Shown: piece after piece, positions 1-7,647 of the stretch
Layout: the number at the start of each line of letters is the position of its first letter
Position numbering within the stretch: position 1 is the stretch's first letter
Made by a program: the position numbers and the translations under genes
The notes under the pieces: generated by a model
The model's database searches: none
The model's input: the letters and a program-made list of their open reading frames with translations, nothing else
Told to the model about the DNA's origin: nothing
Virus record (IMG/VR): IMGVR_UViG_3300033149_003834
Location: 1-32,901 of that record
DNA length: 32,901 nt
Strand: one strand, 5' to 3'
Source: a virus

Positions 1-1120
1 CGACCGTAGAAGCAGCTGTAAGGGTGATGCCCACCCCCGCTGCCCTTATGTTTCCAATGAACAATCTTGTGCTTCGGTCCGTCTGAAATTGGCGAACAGC
101 GTCCCTACGATGGCGGCCCGTCACCCTTCCGTCAATTACTACTGATTTCGCCTTGCATCGGCGCTGTAACGCCTCTATCATTTTCTGATGAACAGCAAAC
201 AGGACCAGCTTCTCATCATTGTCCCGAAGGAACTGGTTGACCCATCGTACCACACTCCGCAATTTCAACCGTGCTGCTAACCGAAGCAAGTATCCGATCC
301 GAACAAGACTTGCTGCCTTTTTTGCTCCGACTAATTTCTTGGCATCCTGCTGCCGTAGCCACTCCAAGAAATTATTACTGGCATATTCGTATTCTGCTCG
401 ATCGGAAAGGCTGCATGGTTCCACCTGCCGAATCTTCTCGGGCAAATCCTTCAACACGTCCTCCTTCCGTCGCCGGATCATCAAATTAGAAGCTAGCTCT
501 TGCTGTAGCTTCGGCAATTTAGTTGCCCCTTTGAATTCCCACCCCCAAGGACCGAGCCGTGCCCCACAGAACTCCTGTCCGTAGGACCAAAATGAGGAAT
601 AGAGATCAGGGCGAATCAAATTGAGTGTAGACCACAATTCTGCTGGCCGATTGATGAATGGTGTGCCGCTTAGAGCCAAGATATTGGGTACACCTTTGCA
701 CAGGGCTTTTGCCGCCTTGGTTCTCTTTGCCCTCATATTCTTGACAAACTGCGATTCGTCGATCACCACCGTCTTGGGCTCCAGCCCTTGTAGGTACTTG
801 CACCAATGTTGAAGAATGTCATAATTCAGGACAATCAACTTGGAAGCATCCCGAAACACCCCCTGCCCATCACTTGGAGCAAGGGTTCCCTTTAGCACTG
901 TGGCCCTCACCCCGATATGCTGAATCGCTTCGTGCTCCCAAATATACTTTACTGATGCTGGACAGATGATCACAGCGGGCAGAGCGTCTGGATTCTCTTT
1001 GAGCCATTGCAAAACGATCATCGTCTTTCCCAAGCCCATATCCAGGGCAATCAGGCTCCTGCCACCAAATCGAGTGATTCCTTGAACAGTCTCTCTCTGA
1101 AATGGAAACAATTGAGTCAT
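1..1120 (-). CDS. SNF2-family DNA helicase/ATPase, 3' end beyond window
   Basis: Superfamily 2 DNA-dependent ATPase of the SNF2 group, probably acting on phage DNA in replication, recombination or repair. I translated this frame by hand; it runs off the left edge after about 373 codons. Visible motifs: Q-like N-terminus LFPFQRE, Walker A DMGLGKT (residues 27-33), Walker B DESQ (121-124, where SNF2 proteins more often have DEAH or DESH), motif III SGTP (151-154), and motif V/VI region AAGVGITLTAAS close to the window edge. The compact layout resembles the SMARCAL1/HepA-like phage helicases rather than large chromatin remodelers. The start ATG overlaps the stop of the upstream gene as ATGA and has a very strong AGGAGGAGGAGG ribosome site 8 to 10 nt upstream. 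The C-terminal end of helicase lobe 2 is missing only because of the window boundary. Confidence 0.9.
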   Translation of the reverse strand, partial: MTQLFPFQRETVQGITRFGGRSLIALDMGLGKTMIVLQWLKENPDALPAVIICPASVKYIWEHEAIQHIGVRATVLKGTLAPSDGQGVFRDASKLIVLNYDILQHWCKYLQGLEPKTVVIDESQFVKNMRAKRTKAAKALCKGVPNILALSGTPFINRPAELWSTLNLIRPDLYSSFWSYGQEFCGARLGPWGWEFKGATKLPKLQQELASNLMIRRRKEDVLKDLPEKIRQVEPCSLSDRAEYEYASNNFLEWLRQQDAKKLVGAKKAASLVRIGYLLRLAARLKLRSVVRWVNQFLRDNDEKLVLFAVHQKMIEALQRRCKAKSVVIDGRVTGRHRRDAVRQFQTDRSTRLFIGNIRAAGVGITLTAASTV

Positions 1121-1404
1121 ATTGGTCTGTCCCTCCTCCTCCTCTTAGCAGCGCAAATCACGCAAGGTTTCAGATACACTTGCTTTCCACAGTTTGGGCA
1201 AACGTAGACTTCAACCCGCTTCGGCTTAAATTGATTTGAAGATAGGGGTGTTCGTAGAGGTCTACCCATTCCTTGCTTCCGCATCTCTTTCGCAACCATG
1301 CATACAAGATACTCTGTCACGCACAATCGTCGGCTGATAGTCTTGTATGGAACTCTCTGTTCAATCAATTTCTTGACCTTATCCCGAATTTTCTTGTTGT
1401 GCAT
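1117..1404 (-). CDS. Small HTH plus zinc-ribbon protein
   Basis: 95-aa basic protein. Residues 1-45 look like a helix-turn-helix of the resolvase or transposase type (predicted helix, then VPYKTISRRLCVTEYLVCMVAKEM). The C-terminal third has a zinc-ribbon pattern CPNCGK, then CVIC, followed by a run of arginines. It is probably a DNA-binding regulator or accessory protein, but no specific family can be named. The start has a good ribosome site (GGGAGGAAGAGT before ATG). It overlaps the preceding gene by 26 bp and the helicase start by 4 bp, so it is likely translationally coupled to the helicase. Confidence 0.72.
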   Translation of the reverse strand: MHNKKIRDKVKKLIEQRVPYKTISRRLCVTEYLVCMVAKEMRKQGMGRPLRTPLSSNQFKPKRVEVYVCPNCGKQVYLKPCVICAAKRRRRDRPI

Positions 1405-1570
1405 ACTCTTCCTCCCTCTGGTAGAGGCGCCTTAATCCTCTGCGATCTGATTCGGCTTCTTTGTGAGTCGTATAGGGTCCGATTGGGCCAGCATCGCGGT
1501 CACCCAGGATCCACCAATGGTTCCCTTGGCGTCGGATGTATAATTTCGGGATCAATCTGCTTTCTCCCAT
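1379..1570 (-). CDS. Small phage protein of unknown function
   Basis: 63-aa hydrophilic protein with a central GNHWWILGD segment followed by GPIGPYTTHKEAESDRRGLRRLY. Short phage and bacterial proteins that read '...W.V.......GPY.T..EAE.D..GL.RFY' are common next to replication genes, but I cannot attach a role. It starts 3 nt after the stop of the TSCPD gene, with AAAGGA upstream, and overlaps the next gene by 26 bp. Small size and tight packing in the operon are the main support. Confidence 0.6.
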   Translation of the reverse strand: MGESRLIPKLYIRRQGNHWWILGDRDAGPIGPYTTHKEAESDRRGLRRLYQREEEYAQQENSG

Positions 1571-1573
1571 TGA

Positions 1574-1963
1574 TCACCCAATTCCTTTCAATCGGCATGC
1601 AATTTCCTCTGGAATCCTCCCATCCCCAAACTTCAAATCCATCCACCGGAAAATATAGTCCACCAGTGAACTAGCATCCCCCAATTCTTTGTAATGGGTA
1701 GTTCCACTGGGCTCAAATTGAGTGCCGGCAAATTTGTCGCACAACTTCTCCACCGTCATCCCATATTGAAGTGCTATGCTGGCAAGAATACCGATCGTGT
1801 CCATCAGCCCACCTATTGCACTGCCCTCTTTGCCCATAACAATGAACAGCTCTCCCGGTCGTCCATCCTCATAGACCCCCACTGTAATGTAACCCTCATG
1901 GCCCATGACGAAGAACTTGTGAGTAATAGACAATCGCGTGTTGGGCAAATGTCTCCGGCTCAT
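1574..1963 (-). CDS. Stand-alone TSCPD domain of class II (B12) ribonucleotide reductase
   Basis: 129 aa. The segments GHEGYITVGVYEDGRPGE, FIVMGKEGSAIGGLMD, IALQYGMTVEKLCDKF, FEPSG and SLVDYIFRWM match the C-terminal TSCPD domain of adenosylcobalamin-dependent ribonucleotide reductase (NrdJ). The catalytic barrel with its active-site cysteines is absent and no nrdJ is present in this window. In full-length NrdJ this domain follows the catalytic part; free-standing copies occur in phages and bacteria and may act as an RNR accessory or regulator (inference). The gene overlaps the sigma-like gene by ATGA, so it belongs to the same early-type operon. A split NrdJ with its catalytic gene elsewhere in the phage is the main alternative. 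Confidence 0.85.
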   Translation of the reverse strand: MSRRHLPNTRLSITHKFFVMGHEGYITVGVYEDGRPGELFIVMGKEGSAIGGLMDTIGILASIALQYGMTVEKLCDKFAGTQFEPSGTTHYKELGDASSLVDYIFRWMDLKFGDGRIPEEIACRLKGIG

Positions 1964-2520
1964 TTCAGCGTCTCCTTAATTTCTCGGAACGATTCGGCAA
2001 CTCGCTTGATTGTCCAACCCAATCCTCGGAAGTGATTGACCAACATTTTCCGAAGGCTCGCCGACTGGCTACGTTGGCTGTGAACAAGCCCCATCAATTC
2101 GCCTGGCACTTCCAACGCCAGTTTGACGACTGCTGCCGCATCTTCTCCTAATTCTGCTAGGAACTCCGCGCGTCGAAAAGAAGAGCAAGAGTGATCCGGG
2201 AAGTTCCCCATACCATCACGCTCCCCTTCTACAGCAGAAAAGTTCACTGTTGGAAGAAGTCTGTGCCGTCTGGCCGCAGTTCTTCTTATCTCCAGCAATT
2301 TCCACCAGATCATCCGGCGCAGATATGTTGAATAGGACGATCTGGAAGCGTCGAAGTCTTCGTAAGTTTCCATAAAGACTTCATTAGCTCGGGAAAATAG
2401 CTCCTCACGATCCCCACCATAACGCTCAGCGAACCGATGAACCGTGTGCCAAATCAGCTTGACAACGTCATTGTACGTCTCCGCTTGGGCAGAATTTTCC
2501 TTTTGTACGGTTGCAATCAT
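1960..2520 (-). CDS. Sigma-70-like RNA polymerase sigma factor
   Basis: 186 aa. Residues 16-80 read like sigma-70 region 2: YNDVVKLIWHTVHRFAERYGG, an acidic helix, then DASRSSYSTYLRRMIWWKLLEIRR, the last part matching 2.3-2.4 with aromatic and basic residues for -10 melting and recognition. The C-terminal part (about 160-185, GLGWTIKRVAESFREIKETL) is a weak HTH that could stand for region 4. It probably redirects host RNA polymerase to phage promoters. The ATG has a good site (GAAGGAGATTTGAG). A consensus-like promoter lies directly upstream, so this is the first gene of the leftward sigma, TSCPD, small, HTH, helicase operon. Confidence 0.8.
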   Translation of the reverse strand: MIATVQKENSAQAETYNDVVKLIWHTVHRFAERYGGDREELFSRANEVFMETYEDFDASRSSYSTYLRRMIWWKLLEIRRTAARRHRLLPTVNFSAVEGERDGMGNFPDHSCSSFRRAEFLAELGEDAAAVVKLALEVPGELMGLVHSQRSQSASLRKMLVNHFRGLGWTIKRVAESFREIKETLK

Positions 2521-2552
2521 CTCAAATCTCCTTCGATTTTGTACTATCCTAT

Positions 2553-2585
2553 ACTATACTATATTACGGAATCCATTGCAGTCAA
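2553..2585 (-). promoter_or_regulatory. Sigma-70-type promoter for the sigma/helicase operon
   Basis: On the minus strand TTGACT (2585-2580, 5 of 6 to the -35 consensus) is followed after 16 nt by TATAGT (2563-2558, 5 of 6 to the -10). The TATAGT hexamer is repeated immediately downstream (2558-2553), so two overlapping -10 choices exist (spacers 16 and 21). It sits 33-65 bp before the sigma-like gene and overlaps the stop codon of the preceding 113-aa gene. It matches a housekeeping host sigma factor, so the sigma operon could be transcribed before the phage sigma is made. Confidence 0.65.
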
Positions 2586-2923
2586 TAGCGATCTACTGAT
2601 TTTCCAAGTATCTGCGAATTTCTGGGGGGCACGCTATCGCCTTGTGTTCTTGTCGGTGGCTTGAAAGGAGAACCATCCTCCCACTCGGCAATACCCCCTA
2701 ATTGGGACCATAGCTTCCAAAACTGATCACGGTGCACAGCTTGCCATTCTCCAATCAGCTGCTGCCTTACTCCGCCCTCATGGGGAATGGTGCACATCAA
2801 TCTCAGGCCCACTGCATGAGTAGCAATTGCCCGATGCGTCCCATCCTGCAAAACAATTTCAATCACCGTAGAATCAGGTCCCAGTAACCACTTTCGCAAA
2901 CATTTTCGCAGCCAACCTAGCAT
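2582..2923 (-). CDS. Hypothetical protein at the end of the glycan operon
   Basis: 113 aa, no recognised domain. It begins with a short amphipathic basic helix (MLGWLRKCLRKWLLG), then a beta-rich stretch (STVIEIVLQDGTHRAIATHAV), and ends in a hydrophilic PPTRTQG tail. The ATG shares one base with the stop of the glycosyltransferase before it (TGATG), which argues for coupled translation and for this start over the TTG one codon upstream. It is the last gene before the sigma-operon promoter. Confidence 0.6.
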   Translation of the reverse strand: MLGWLRKCLRKWLLGPDSTVIEIVLQDGTHRAIATHAVGLRLMCTIPHEGGVRQQLIGEWQAVHRDQFWKLWSQLGGIAEWEDGSPFKPPTRTQGDSVPPRNSQILGKSVDRY

Positions 2924-3657
2924 CAAAGTTTTGCCCCCCGACCGTGAGCAGCCTGAGTATGTCGCATCCGAAAAACACCCGGCAGATCAATTCCCCTGAT
3001 TTGCCCTTTCCTCTTGCAGAAATTTCGGTATACCGGATCACCTTTGCACGACTTGAACGAGTCTACTGGCTGCTGCCATTTAGTGAAGCGATCCAAGTAT
3101 CCGTAACGGCGCGCAAACTGACCTTGAACAATCTGGACACCGCCGATCGCCCGATTGTAGCTCTTGTCCACAAAGTCCATCTCCTCAATTCCAATTAAAC
3201 GAGGCTCCCGGATCACTCTGTCTAGGGCTTTGTCCCCAGTAGCATGGTCCTTGTGGATCTTGATCCTCTTTGGAAAAACCATCGTCACATCAATGGGCCA
3301 ATGCAAACCGACAAGGGTGTCAAAGCAATCCTCCTGAAATACATAATCCGCATCCGTGAACCAAACAATATCGGCGCGACTGGATTTCGCCGCAATGTTC
3401 CTACCAATAGCCCGCCGCCCAAGGTATTCGATATCGAGTGGAATCAGCCTCAAATTGAACTCGGGAGAACCCTCAAAGAACGTAATGACCCTGCGCGTTA
3501 GGGAGTCGTTTGGATCACAGCAAATCGTGATCTCTATCTCCGCTTCCTTTGGGACGTGAAAGATTAAAGAACTGAGTTGGTAGCAAAGAGCTGCCGAATA
3601 ATGAACCAATTCTCGGGCATAACAATGGGTAACAATTTCAACTCGTTTCTTTCCCAT
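2923..3657 (-). CDS. GT-A-fold glycosyltransferase (GT2-like)
   Basis: 244 aa, single domain. N-terminal beta strand VEIVTHCYA, then EITICCDPNDSLTRRVITFF (nucleotide-binding fold), GRNIAAKSSRADIVWFTDADYVF with the metal-binding DAD at about 100-102, and a late region with IVQGQFARRYGYLD and the acidic D/E segment expected for the acceptor site. This pattern is that of inverting GT2-type transferases using a nucleotide-sugar donor. It overlaps kdsB by 20 bp. Donor and acceptor cannot be told from sequence; CMP-KDO from the adjacent KdsB is one possible donor, but KDO transferases known to me are not of this type. Confidence 0.8.
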   Translation of the reverse strand: MGKKRVEIVTHCYARELVHYSAALCYQLSSLIFHVPKEAEIEITICCDPNDSLTRRVITFFEGSPEFNLRLIPLDIEYLGRRAIGRNIAAKSSRADIVWFTDADYVFQEDCFDTLVGLHWPIDVTMVFPKRIKIHKDHATGDKALDRVIREPRLIGIEEMDFVDKSYNRAIGGVQIVQGQFARRYGYLDRFTKWQQPVDSFKSCKGDPVYRNFCKRKGQIRGIDLPGVFRMRHTQAAHGRGAKL

Positions 3658-4345
3658 TTTCTATTCTCGTTTTGAATTCGTGAAAATCACTAGTGGTATT
3701 GATTGAGAGGTGGCCTTCCGGGATTTCAAAAGCGGCTATCTTGTGTCCTTCTTCTAGCCATGCGAGCTGCTCCAAAGACTCGAACATGCTCATGTACGTT
3801 TGAACAATAGAATCCAATTTCTGAAGTAAGGATGATTCAAAAGCATAGATCCCAGTATGAAACATCCCGACCATAGGAGCGCGAGTGAACCAATGACAAC
3901 ATTTGTTACTTACTGCCACTCGAATATCTGTTGGGCGTCCTTTCCAGGACACCAACGTAGCTATACCATAGCTACCATTGTATAAGAAATCAACCAATCG
4001 GTCCACATATTTCGGATTAACCAAAGGCTCGTCACATTGCCAATTCACCACGACATCGATCCGCCTTTGGTAGGTAGCACTTGCATTGAGTTCTCTCAGT
4101 ATCTCCACACACCTATGGGTCCCTGTCGGGTGTTCTGGATCGGTATTCCAACAGCAGAGATTGTGATCTTTGCAATAATTGTAGATTTCTTTGTCAGCAG
4201 CCGCAACTATGATCTTGTTGGCTCTTGTCTTCCGAGCCGCTTCATAAGTATGGTGAAGCAGGGCTCTGCCTCCAGCTATAAGCAATGGCTTTCTTGGCAA
4301 TCGTGAGGACTGGAGACGCGCTGGGATGACAATGACGTAGTTCAT
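3638..4345 (-). CDS. kdsB: CMP-KDO synthetase (3-deoxy-manno-octulosonate cytidylyltransferase)
   Basis: 235 aa, the normal size for KdsB, which activates KDO with CTP to give CMP-KDO for lipopolysaccharide core or capsule. Motifs: VIVIPARLQSSRLPRKPL (5-20, CTP loop), PTGTHRCVE (usual SGTDR region), NWQCDEPLVNP (usual VQGDEP; here the Gly is Cys but Asp-Glu-Pro is kept), GMFHTGIYAFESSLLQKL and ESLEQLAWLEEGHKI (usual LEQLR), and a final SDFHEF acidic position. I use the ATG 1 nt after the sulfotransferase stop; the longer frame upstream adds 19 unrelated residues. No KDO-8-phosphate synthase is present, so the phage would rely on host KDO. Confidence 0.9.
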   Translation of the reverse strand: MNYVIVIPARLQSSRLPRKPLLIAGGRALLHHTYEAARKTRANKIIVAAADKEIYNYCKDHNLCCWNTDPEHPTGTHRCVEILRELNASATYQRRIDVVVNWQCDEPLVNPKYVDRLVDFLYNGSYGIATLVSWKGRPTDIRVAVSNKCCHWFTRAPMVGMFHTGIYAFESSLLQKLDSIVQTYMSMFESLEQLAWLEEGHKIAAFEIPEGHLSINTTSDFHEFKTRIENGKETS

Positions 4346-4346
4346 T

Positions 4347-4910
4347 TTACCTACTCCAAGGGTCATATTCATACCGATCACAAAACTCAGTTTCAGCTTC
4401 ACACACTTTCATTCGCAAGAAATCATATTCAGTAAAAGGTGTTTTCTCCCATGTATTGATTGCCGGAAATTCTCGGATGGCTTCAATCGAATGCTTCTCC
4501 ACATCGAGCATTTTGAAGAACTCCATCACTGCCCAAGGAAAATCTTCCAATCGCATCACCGTAGAAGCTCGATACTCGGCGAACATCCGACCGACTTCAC
4601 CTGGCATCCGTTTCAAGTAGCTCTTAATGAAATATCGGAAACTACCAGCCCCTCTAGCCAAAGGAACGAACTTGTCCACACAAGGCACTTGTATTGCTCC
4701 ACCTTGCAGAGCATAGAAGTAAGAGACGAGCCAATCATATGGATGGCGAACCATTGTGACCATCAGCACCTTCGGATTGTCTTTGGGTGGAGGAACATGA
4801 ACCGCAGCACTGGACACATCCCCCAGACCCAAATGATTGCAGATGCTCATAAACCAACGTGTCGCTGTCCTTGGGGGGGACGCAAATTGAAACTTTTTGT
4901 AATCAATCAT
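4347..4910 (-). CDS. PAPS-dependent sulfotransferase-like protein
   Basis: 187 aa, shorter than typical carbohydrate sulfotransferases (250-350 aa). N-terminal FASPPRTATRWF (9-20) fits the 5'-phosphosulfate loop (PRTGTTWL-like), and VRHPYDWLVSYFYAL (54-68) fits the 3'-phosphate motif with Arg55 and Ser63. The middle contains MRLEDF, a motif common in sulfotransferase families. It would transfer sulfate from PAPS to a sugar hydroxyl. It is joined by ATGA to the methyltransferase before it and lies 1 nt from kdsB, so it belongs to the glycan operon. Confidence 0.8.
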   Translation of the reverse strand: MIDYKKFQFASPPRTATRWFMSICNHLGLGDVSSAAVHVPPPKDNPKVLMVTMVRHPYDWLVSYFYALQGGAIQVPCVDKFVPLARGAGSFRYFIKSYLKRMPGEVGRMFAEYRASTVMRLEDFPWAVMEFFKMLDVEKHSIEAIREFPAINTWEKTPFTEYDFLRMKVCEAETEFCDRYEYDPWSR

Positions 4911-5470
4911 CTTGTTCTCCGAAAAACTAGAAGACGGCGGCGTATTCTGTTACGGATTCCATGCTTCGCCTTCCTTGTCCTCCCGGTATCAAACACCCAT
5001 TCACGCTTGCAGAACTCTTGCTTCACATATTCCGCAGGCTGGCAATTGACATGGCTTCTCCCACTCTGTCCCAATCCAGCCCAAGTCACAATCAATCCCT
5101 TGGACGGGATTTTGCTCACTTGATCAAATAAGGCCTGCTCATATTCCTTTGGGACATGCTCTCCAACTTCGATGAACAATCCCCATTCAGCCACGTTATA
5201 GAGATGGGAACAATCAGCTGTCAGGTCTGCCCACAAAACTAATCCATCAGTGGCTTCCTCAATGTTTGGCGTGCCATCTACCCCAAATATCTGATAGCCA
5301 TGATCCCGCAACGCTCTCAAATATCGGGCTTTTCCTGCTCCTATATCAATCACCGTGGCATTGATAGGAATAATACGGCAAAGACCTTCTACCAATGACG
5401 GGATTAGTGGACGCCGCTGCTTGACCCGCCGGTAGGCTCCAGGGGGCGTATATCTGTCAGACTTCTCCAC
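4907..5470 (-). CDS. Class I SAM-dependent methyltransferase
   Basis: Rossmann-type methyltransferase of 187 aa. Motif I VIDIGAGKARYLRAL, motif II strand FGVDGTPN, and the usual D-L at the third strand (LWADLTADC). It contains GLIVTWAGLGQSGRSHVNCQ, similar to small FkbM-like or sugar methyltransferases from phage glycan loci. I chose GTG at 5470, which has GGGAGAGG 7 nt upstream and lies 4 nt after the phosphatase stop; ATGs at 5518 and 5500 lack ribosome sites and would overlap the phosphatase by 44 or 26 bp. The substrate is unknown, probably a sugar. Confidence 0.8.
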   Translation of the reverse strand: MEKSDRYTPPGAYRRVKQRRPLIPSLVEGLCRIIPINATVIDIGAGKARYLRALRDHGYQIFGVDGTPNIEEATDGLVLWADLTADCSHLYNVAEWGLFIEVGEHVPKEYEQALFDQVSKIPSKGLIVTWAGLGQSGRSHVNCQPAEYVKQEFCKREWVFDTGRTRKAKHGIRNRIRRRLLVFRRTR

Positions 5471-5474
5471 ACCA

Positions 5475-6203
5475 CTACCTCTCCCAATAATCAATTCCAT
5501 CCAAGACACCATTAGCAAATGGGAAAGGGGAATGATATATGTCCTGACCTCGCACTTCCCTTAATTCCGGTTGGGCATTGGAAACTACAATCCCTTTGAA
5601 TCCTTTGTTGAACATCCCCAAATCATTGCCAGAGTCACCGGCCACAATAACATGCTCTGGAGGCAGACCTACGCCCAGAGACACATAATCCTTTCGAACC
5701 TTCTCAACCGCTGTCCCCTTGTTAATCCCAGACGGCAGGACATCCAAGAATTGATTGTAGCTATAGACCAGGTCCACTTGCAGACCCTTTTCGATTAAGC
5801 CCTCTTCAATATCCTTCAAGAATTCACGGTCAAGTCCTTCTGCATAATAGCTAAGCTTGTATTCAGTTTGATACTTCGACGGCTGTTCCGTCAGTTCAAC
5901 CAACTGGGAAAGGTATTTCCGGACAGAATGCCTGTTCCAACTTTCTGCATGCTTACTAGGCCAAATGCTTTTACTCCTAAGATAACAATACCAAATGGCT
6001 GTCCCCATCTCAGCTATGATAATATGGGGTAATGGGGGTCTATGAAAGCAAACCAACTCTTTCACCTCGCTCAGGATTCTTCCCGTAGCATATACCAAGA
6101 TGAACTCATCACAGTGCTTTTTCCACCATTTGGTAAAAGCAATCAGGGAGCGACGATGCCCTAACAATGTCCCATCCAAATCGCAAACAAGCAGTTTTCT
6201 CAT
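5475..6203 (-). CDS. HAD phosphatase of sucrose-phosphate phosphatase type
   Basis: 242 aa. HAD motif I LLVCDLDGTLLG (Asp8 nucleophile, Asp10), motif II VYATGR, a C2-type cap in the middle, motif III region INKGTAVEKV, and motif IV GDSGNDLGMF. The C-terminus ends with FPFANGVLDGIDYW, like the 'AxGILEGI' end of bacterial sucrose- or mannosylfructose-phosphate phosphatases. It would dephosphorylate the product of the adjacent GT4 synthase. Start is the ATG overlapping the synthase stop as ATGA; a GTG two codons earlier is less likely. The synthase-phosphatase order and overlap match known sucrose or mannosylfructose operons. Confidence 0.85.
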   Translation of the reverse strand: MRKLLVCDLDGTLLGHRRSLIAFTKWWKKHCDEFILVYATGRILSEVKELVCFHRPPLPHIIIAEMGTAIWYCYLRSKSIWPSKHAESWNRHSVRKYLSQLVELTEQPSKYQTEYKLSYYAEGLDREFLKDIEEGLIEKGLQVDLVYSYNQFLDVLPSGINKGTAVEKVRKDYVSLGVGLPPEHVIVAGDSGNDLGMFNKGFKGIVVSNAQPELREVRGQDIYHSPFPFANGVLDGIDYWER

Positions 6204-7444
6204 CCCCACAGCCCTTTCAAAATCTGCTCCACAATGCCAGCCCAGGTATAGCAGGCCCGTGCTTTCTTGGGTCCATGCGAAGCAAGCCTATCCTTGAGCT
6301 GCGGATAGGTCAGCACTATACTTAGGGCCAGGCCAAACTCTGTCGAGTCCAAAGGATTTGCGGGCAAACATTCCCGTCCCCATTCAAGCTGCTCCCACAA
6401 TCCACCCTTCGTCGTTATCACCGTGGGGATGCCGCAAGCCATCGCTTCTACTGCTGTCATCCCAAACGGCTCGTAGCGACTGCTTAATGCAAACACATCA
6501 GCAGCGTGGTAGTGCTTTGCCAATTCTTCATCAGGAATGTAGTCCTTGAAAAGCACGTTATCTCGGAGGTCCAAATCGGCTGCCTTCATCCTTAGCAGAT
6601 CCATTTGCTCCTGCTCTTCTGCACTTGGTTCCGAGGAACCTACTGCCAAAACCAATTGCACATTTGGATGTCTCTCTACAACTAAAGGCATAGCCTCCAA
6701 CAACAAGTCATAGCCTTTATTAGACGCCATTCTCCCAAGTGCCAATATAATCGGACCCTCCAAGCCAAGTTCCCTTTTGATCACTCGCCTGGAAGCAAGG
6801 GACAATGGGAAGAATCTACTGTCATCATAACCTGGTGGGACAATCAAAATCTTGTTGGCGGGAACATCATATTCCCCAGCCAGCAGGATATTCCGCTGTT
6901 GCACCGTGGTAGCCACCAGCAAGTCGCACTCATCATAAACAACTTTCTCTTCCCGGATGCGATGAGCAAAGTTAAATTCCTTCTCCAATTCTTCTGGATC
7001 ACCGTGCATGCTATCCCTCTTCCATGAACCGATTGAATGAGGTGTATGGACGTGGGGAATGTGAAGGTGATTGGACAAGGTTTGGCCCGCTAAGCCACCA
7101 TCCCAATAGTGAGAGTTGATGAATGAGTATTGGTATTTCCGCAGTTTGACATACTCTTCTACTCTAGCAACCCATTCCGGAATATGATAACACAGAATCT
7201 CCTTCGGAATGAACTTGTTGCCACCACAAGGAAACCGAAGAATCCTTATCTTGGGACCCAGATGATCCACCGATGCTAGCCCTCCAAACTGGCGAGTGAG
7301 AATGTCCACATAATAGCCCAACTTAGCCAACTGTTTGGAAACTTCCAACACATAGACGACCTGTCCGCCTGTATCAGGCTTACCCAATTCCGGACAAGCA
7401 GAGACATAGCCATGCGTTGAAATCATTGCTACTCGTTTTGGCAT
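6200..7444 (-). CDS. GT4 synthase of sucrose-phosphate / mannosylfructose-phosphate type
   Basis: 414 aa, GT-B fold. The N-terminus has VAMISTHGYV, then GKPDTGGQVVYVLEVSKQLA and VDILTRQF, the signature of bacterial sucrose-phosphate synthase and mannosylfructose-phosphate synthase. SHYWDGGLAG and HTPHSIGSWK also fit. The C-terminal half has ALGRMASNKGYDLLLEA and EPFGMTAVEAMACGIPTV (E-x7-E for the donor nucleotide). It should join a hexose from UDP-glucose or GDP-mannose to fructose-6-phosphate, giving a phosphorylated non-reducing disaccharide. I use ATG 7444; the TTG four codons upstream lacks support. An extended -10 promoter lies about 175 bp upstream. Which sugar donor is used cannot be decided here. 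Confidence 0.85.
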   Translation of the reverse strand: MPKRVAMISTHGYVSACPELGKPDTGGQVVYVLEVSKQLAKLGYYVDILTRQFGGLASVDHLGPKIRILRFPCGGNKFIPKEILCYHIPEWVARVEEYVKLRKYQYSFINSHYWDGGLAGQTLSNHLHIPHVHTPHSIGSWKRDSMHGDPEELEKEFNFAHRIREEKVVYDECDLLVATTVQQRNILLAGEYDVPANKILIVPPGYDDSRFFPLSLASRRVIKRELGLEGPIILALGRMASNKGYDLLLEAMPLVVERHPNVQLVLAVGSSEPSAEEQEQMDLLRMKAADLDLRDNVLFKDYIPDEELAKHYHAADVFALSSRYEPFGMTAVEAMACGIPTVITTKGGLWEQLEWGRECLPANPLDSTEFGLALSIVLTYPQLKDRLASHGPKKARACYTWAGIVEQILKGLWG

Positions 7445-7479
7445 TTGAATCACCAATAGAGATACTTGGCTATATAAAC

Positions 7480-7569
7480 TTAGCGACCGTGCTTTTCAGC
7501 AAAATCGTCCGCCGTCCTTCCCAAAACACCCTCACAGTCCCACTTGCAATTATAGTTGCGCCCATGCAT
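7480..7569 (-). CDS. Possible 29-aa Cys-containing leader ORF
   Basis: Small open frame in the 203-bp gap before the GT4 synthase gene. It reads MHGRNYNCKWDCEGVLG and ends with DDFAEKHGR, with two cysteines four residues apart. The composition is protein-like, but there is no Shine-Dalgarno site. The frame stays open upstream to TTG 7617 and GTG 7614, which would be nearly at the predicted transcript start. It could be a real small protein, the remnant of a longer one, or chance. Low confidence. Confidence 0.3.
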   Translation of the reverse strand: MHGRNYNCKWDCEGVLGRTADDFAEKHGR

Positions 7570-7619
7570 CAAATTGCTTGGACGAATTTTCGGTGCCCAA
7601 GCTTCCAAGGACACCAACC

Positions 7620-7628
7620 ATTATATCA
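7620..7628 (-). promoter_or_regulatory. Extended -10 promoter before the disaccharide genes
   Basis: The minus strand reads TGATATAAT, a perfect TGnTATAAT extended -10 element, at the start of the only sizeable intergenic gap inside the glycan cluster. No good -35 lies at 16-18 nt, which is normal for extended -10 promoters. Transcription would start near 7613 and run into the GT4 synthase and phosphatase genes, giving them an internal promoter. Confidence 0.5.
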
Positions 7629-7647
7629 AGTAGCCTGTACATAGCGG

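Noticed and set aside
219-584. Rightward ORF near the left end, and other plus-strand ORFs across the window
   Set aside because: They lie opposite minus-strand genes with clear motifs (here the SNF2 helicase) and have no protein-like motifs or ribosome sites.
606-806. 66-aa minus-strand ORF
   Set aside because: It is another frame of the helicase gene, which continues through this region.
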